Assembly: GCF_005144415.1 (NCBI RefSeq)
Contig: NZ_SWJE01000015.1
Span: 186,001-250,000 of the forward strand
Source of the DNA: Trinickia terrae
Lineage (GTDB): Bacteria > Pseudomonadota > Gammaproteobacteria > Burkholderiales > Burkholderiaceae
Length of the DNA stretch: 64,000 nt
Direction: 5' to 3'
Shown here: positions 61,928-64,000 of the stretch, one piece after another
Position numbering within the stretch: position 1 is the stretch's first letter
Layout: every line of letters begins with the position of its first letter
Notes under the pieces: generated by a model
What the model was told of the DNA's origin: nothing
Database searches by the model: none
What the model saw: the letters and a program-made list of their open reading frames with translations, nothing else
Made by a program: the position numbers and the translations under genes

Positions 61928-62959
61928 TCAAAGACAGCATGGCTGATACCTCAAAATCCGCAGCGCTGCCTTCAGGTAGTTGCTCATGGCGGCGCAAAGT
62001 TTTTCCTGCGCTGCTTCGCTCCCGAAGTTGTGCAGCTTGCCGGTGACATGACAGGCCGCGTAGAGGAAGAACCAGAGTCCGGCATTCCGGTCGCGGAACG
62101 CCGTCGCGTGTTGCGCGAGCGACGTGCGTACCAAATCGCGCAGACTTGACCAGAGTAGCCCGGCCTCGCTAGCGGTAGGCGCACTGCCCGGGTTCTTTTC
62201 CATTTCATAGCAATGCGCCACACAATCGATCCAGTGGTACAGGCGGCTCAGGTCGTAGACATAGTCGCCCGGGCTGCGGCCCGAGCCGCCGAGCGGATCG
62301 ATCGCCACGATTTCCAGCGCGTCTTGCGCGGACGAATCGACGATGAAGTTGCCTGCTTGCGCATCACCGTGGATATGGCGCGCGGCAATACGCTCGGGCT
62401 CTATGGCGGCGCCAAGCGCGTCGAGCAGCGCGTCGATCGCGGCGCGATGGCGCAGCGTGACCGGTGTGGCGGCGAGCCGGTAGCGCCGGCGAATCTTGTC
62501 GAGCCAAAGCGCCGGGTCGCGCTCGATGGACTCGGTCGGCGTGGGTTCGCCCGTGAAGAACAGCGCCAGCAAGCCGAGCGTGCGGCGCACGGCTTCGATC
62601 TTGTCACCGGTTTCATATCGGCTGCTCACCAGAAAATCGTGCAGCGATACGCCCGGAATTTTTTCGATGACCGCGAGCCCAAGGTCCTGTTCGAAGTCAG
62701 TGCACGTGACGCCGTAGATGTGGGCAAACTTGCGCTGCAAATGCGGCGGCAGCGCTTCAAGGTAATGCTGCTGCGCGCACAGCTCCCGATACCCGCCGAT
62801 CTTCACGACCACTTCGCAGGTCAGCGCCTGGCTGAACGTCGTGCAGCGCAGGCCGCCTGTGAGCGCGGTCTGACTGGCTATCTTGAATGCCGAAAACGGT
62901 ATCGACATCCCCTGAGTGGGTGGTCCGTTACGAGGGATGGTGTCGTGCTGGACTGTCAT
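61928..62959 (-). CDS. APH-fold phosphotransferase (kinase-like)
   Basis: 343 aa. The aminoglycoside-phosphotransferase/choline-kinase fold: N-lobe CEVVVKIGGYRELCAQQHYLEAL with a candidate ATP Lys, Brenner motif HIHGDAQAGNFIVD (catalytic Asp and Asn) and the metal-binding Asp in AIDPLGGSGRSPGDYVYDLSRL, then a helical C-terminus. It should phosphorylate a small hydroxylated metabolite. It begins about 35 bp after the RuBisCO-like gene, so the two probably act in one pathway. The start at 62959 has a weak site; the Met of MSIPFSAFK is an alternative. Confidence 0.82.
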   Translation of the reverse strand: MTVQHDTIPRNGPPTQGMSIPFSAFKIASQTALTGGLRCTTFSQALTCEVVVKIGGYRELCAQQHYLEALPPHLQRKFAHIYGVTCTDFEQDLGLAVIEKIPGVSLHDFLVSSRYETGDKIEAVRRTLGLLALFFTGEPTPTESIERDPALWLDKIRRRYRLAATPVTLRHRAAIDALLDALGAAIEPERIAARHIHGDAQAGNFIVDSSAQDALEIVAIDPLGGSGRSPGDYVYDLSRLYHWIDCVAHCYEMEKNPGSAPTASEAGLLWSSLRDLVRTSLAQHATAFRDRNAGLWFFLYAACHVTGKLHNFGSEAAQEKLCAAMSNYLKAALRILRYQPCCL

Positions 62960-62993
62960 GCTCGCTTGCCGCTCGTTGCCGAAACCGTTTCGA

Positions 62994-64000
62994 CTACAGG
63001 TTTTGCCGCTCGCCGTCGTTTGGACTCTGCTTGTCGAACTTGCCGAAGAACGACACAGCGGTGCGCAGGTAGTCGCGCTCCGACTCGCTGGCACGCGCCG
63101 CGAGGCTGCGGTGCTCGAGCACCGCTTGGACGGACTCGCGCATCGCCGCCGCGCCGGCCCGCGTGCCATGCGGATGGCCGTGAACACCACCGCCCGCGAA
63201 GATGACCACCTGTGTGCCGAGTGCATCGGTGAGCGGCGCGGTGGTGAGCGGGTCCAGCCCCGCACCGCAGATCGGCGCGACTGCCTTCGCGCCGAAGAAC
63301 GGCTGCGGCAGGCTGCCCTCGGCCGGGTTCGACGGCGCATACTCCGGCTCGCGCATCGCGCGGCATACGTCGAGCACCGCGTTTCTGTTCGCGCTCATCA
63401 CGCCGAGCGCCGGCGTGCCCGTGTGCACCTGATCGCCGCCGATCAAACGGAAGAGCTTCGCCCAGACCATATAGTCGATGCCGAAATCGGCAGGGCGGTG
63501 CAGCGCGGCGAACAAGGTCCGATGTCCGTGGATGATGAGGCCGAGGTCGGCGAAGCGCAGCGCATGCAGCAGGCTGCAGCCCGCGATCACATAGTCGACC
63601 ATCACCGCTTCGCCTCCGTTCGCGCGCACGAACTCCGCGCGCCGCAGCGCTTCGAAAAAATTCGAGTGCGTGACATTCGGCACATAGATCTTGCGGCGGC
63701 CGGTCAGCGATTCGGCGCGCTGTTTCATCGCCAGAGTCTTTTCGACGCGTCGGTAGAAATCGGAATCCACCGCGCTTTGGCTGGTGCAGGCTTCGTCGTC
63801 CTTGACCATGTCGACGCCGTCGCAGCTGGCCGGCGCTTCGCCGATCCACGCGTCGTAGGCGACGCGCGCATGTTCGTCGGCGGAGAGCCCGCATTTGGGC
63901 TTGATGATCGCGCCGATGACCGGCTGATTTGCACCAATGCCGAGTGCCTTCCAGATGCCGCCGGCGCCGAACGCAGGACCGGGGAACGCGCGCGCCAGCG
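62994..64000 (-). CDS. RuBisCO-like protein, C-terminal ~334 residues (5' end outside window)
   Basis: The frame stays open to the window edge and the start lies beyond 64000. The sequence aligns best by eye with form II RuBisCO: FPGPAFGAGGIWKALG, then AIIKPKCGLSADEHARVAYDAWIG (both Lys of KPK kept), GVDMVKDDEACTSQ (carbamylatable Lys and the Asp/Glu metal ligands kept), GHRTLFAAL, GGDQVHTGT (His kept) and AGGGVHGHPHG (phosphate site kept). Loop 6, GFGKMEGE in form II, reads ALGVMSAN, so the catalytic Lys is Val. The Ser of ISGGM is Cys (PICGAGL). Carboxylase activity is therefore unlikely; a related enolase or isomerase step on a phosphorylated sugar derivative is plausible. Next gene: an APH-fold kinase. 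Confidence 0.85.
   Translation of the reverse strand, partial: LARAFPGPAFGAGGIWKALGIGANQPVIGAIIKPKCGLSADEHARVAYDAWIGEAPASCDGVDMVKDDEACTSQSAVDSDFYRRVEKTLAMKQRAESLTGRRKIYVPNVTHSNFFEALRRAEFVRANGGEAVMVDYVIAGCSLLHALRFADLGLIIHGHRTLFAALHRPADFGIDYMVWAKLFRLIGGDQVHTGTPALGVMSANRNAVLDVCRAMREPEYAPSNPAEGSLPQPFFGAKAVAPICGAGLDPLTTAPLTDALGTQVVIFAGGGVHGHPHGTRAGAAAMRESVQAVLEHRSLAARASESERDYLRTAVSFFGKFDKQSPNDGERQNL

Overview
The window is GC-rich, gene-dense chromosomal DNA from a Burkholderiaceae bacterium. It looks most like the Burkholderia / Paraburkholderia / Trinickia group. The evidence is Burkholderia-type trimeric porins, an HemD-HemX fusion protein, a second-style rpoN with sigma-54 activators, strong G/C at third codon positions, and the run of housekeeping genes metG, apbC, dcd, a basic amino-acid decarboxylase, argH, ppc, hemC-hemDX-hemY, ppa, nadE and glnB. 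Genus is inferred from protein content and gene order, not from a marker gene. No rRNA, tRNA, CRISPR array, IS element or prophage was seen.

1-18 kb: the 3' end of tamB converges on metG. Next come fragments of a porin gene and of a DUF1624-type membrane acyltransferase gene, an OmpA-domain lipoprotein, apbC, a SodC-like lipoprotein that has lost most metal ligands, dcd, a large PLP decarboxylase coupled to a two-domain LprI-like protein, argH, an ECF sigma/anti-sigma pair, a divergent XRE regulator/methyltransferase pair and a large lipoprotein of unknown function.

18-36 kb: ppc faces away from the tetrapyrrole operon hemC-hemDX-hemY. A lower-GC islet at 26.4-27.6 kb carries a LysM/lysozyme-like protein overlapped by a small exported protein and looks like an orphan effector/immunity pair. 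An ALDH-SDR-MFS catabolic operon, ppa, a GNAT/GIY-YIG pair, nadE and glnB follow.

36-50 kb: a porin; a hisQMP amino-acid transporter without a binding protein; a Spy/CpxP-like gene divergent from an OmpR/EnvZ-class two-component system with CpxR-like boxes between them; a small Cas2/SinR-like protein; a diguanylate cyclase; a NitT/TauT-type twin-permease and ATPase pair; and two tandem paralogous lipoproteins.

50-61 kb: a sigma-54 and stress neighbourhood with two sigma-54 activators (one lacking a receiver domain), otsA, rpoN, a DUF2383 protein and a glycine-zipper stress protein, then an MFS exporter, a PEBP-like protein and GrxB.

61.9-64 kb: an APH-fold kinase lies downstream of a RuBisCO-like protein cut by the window edge. 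That protein keeps the carbamylation-site Lys but has lost the loop-6 Lys.

Two families of short dispersed palindromic repeats run through the window. One, about 50 bp, ends directly at the ribosome binding site of two unrelated genes. In one of these loci a second variant of the element is nested inside the first, and the paired arms covary.
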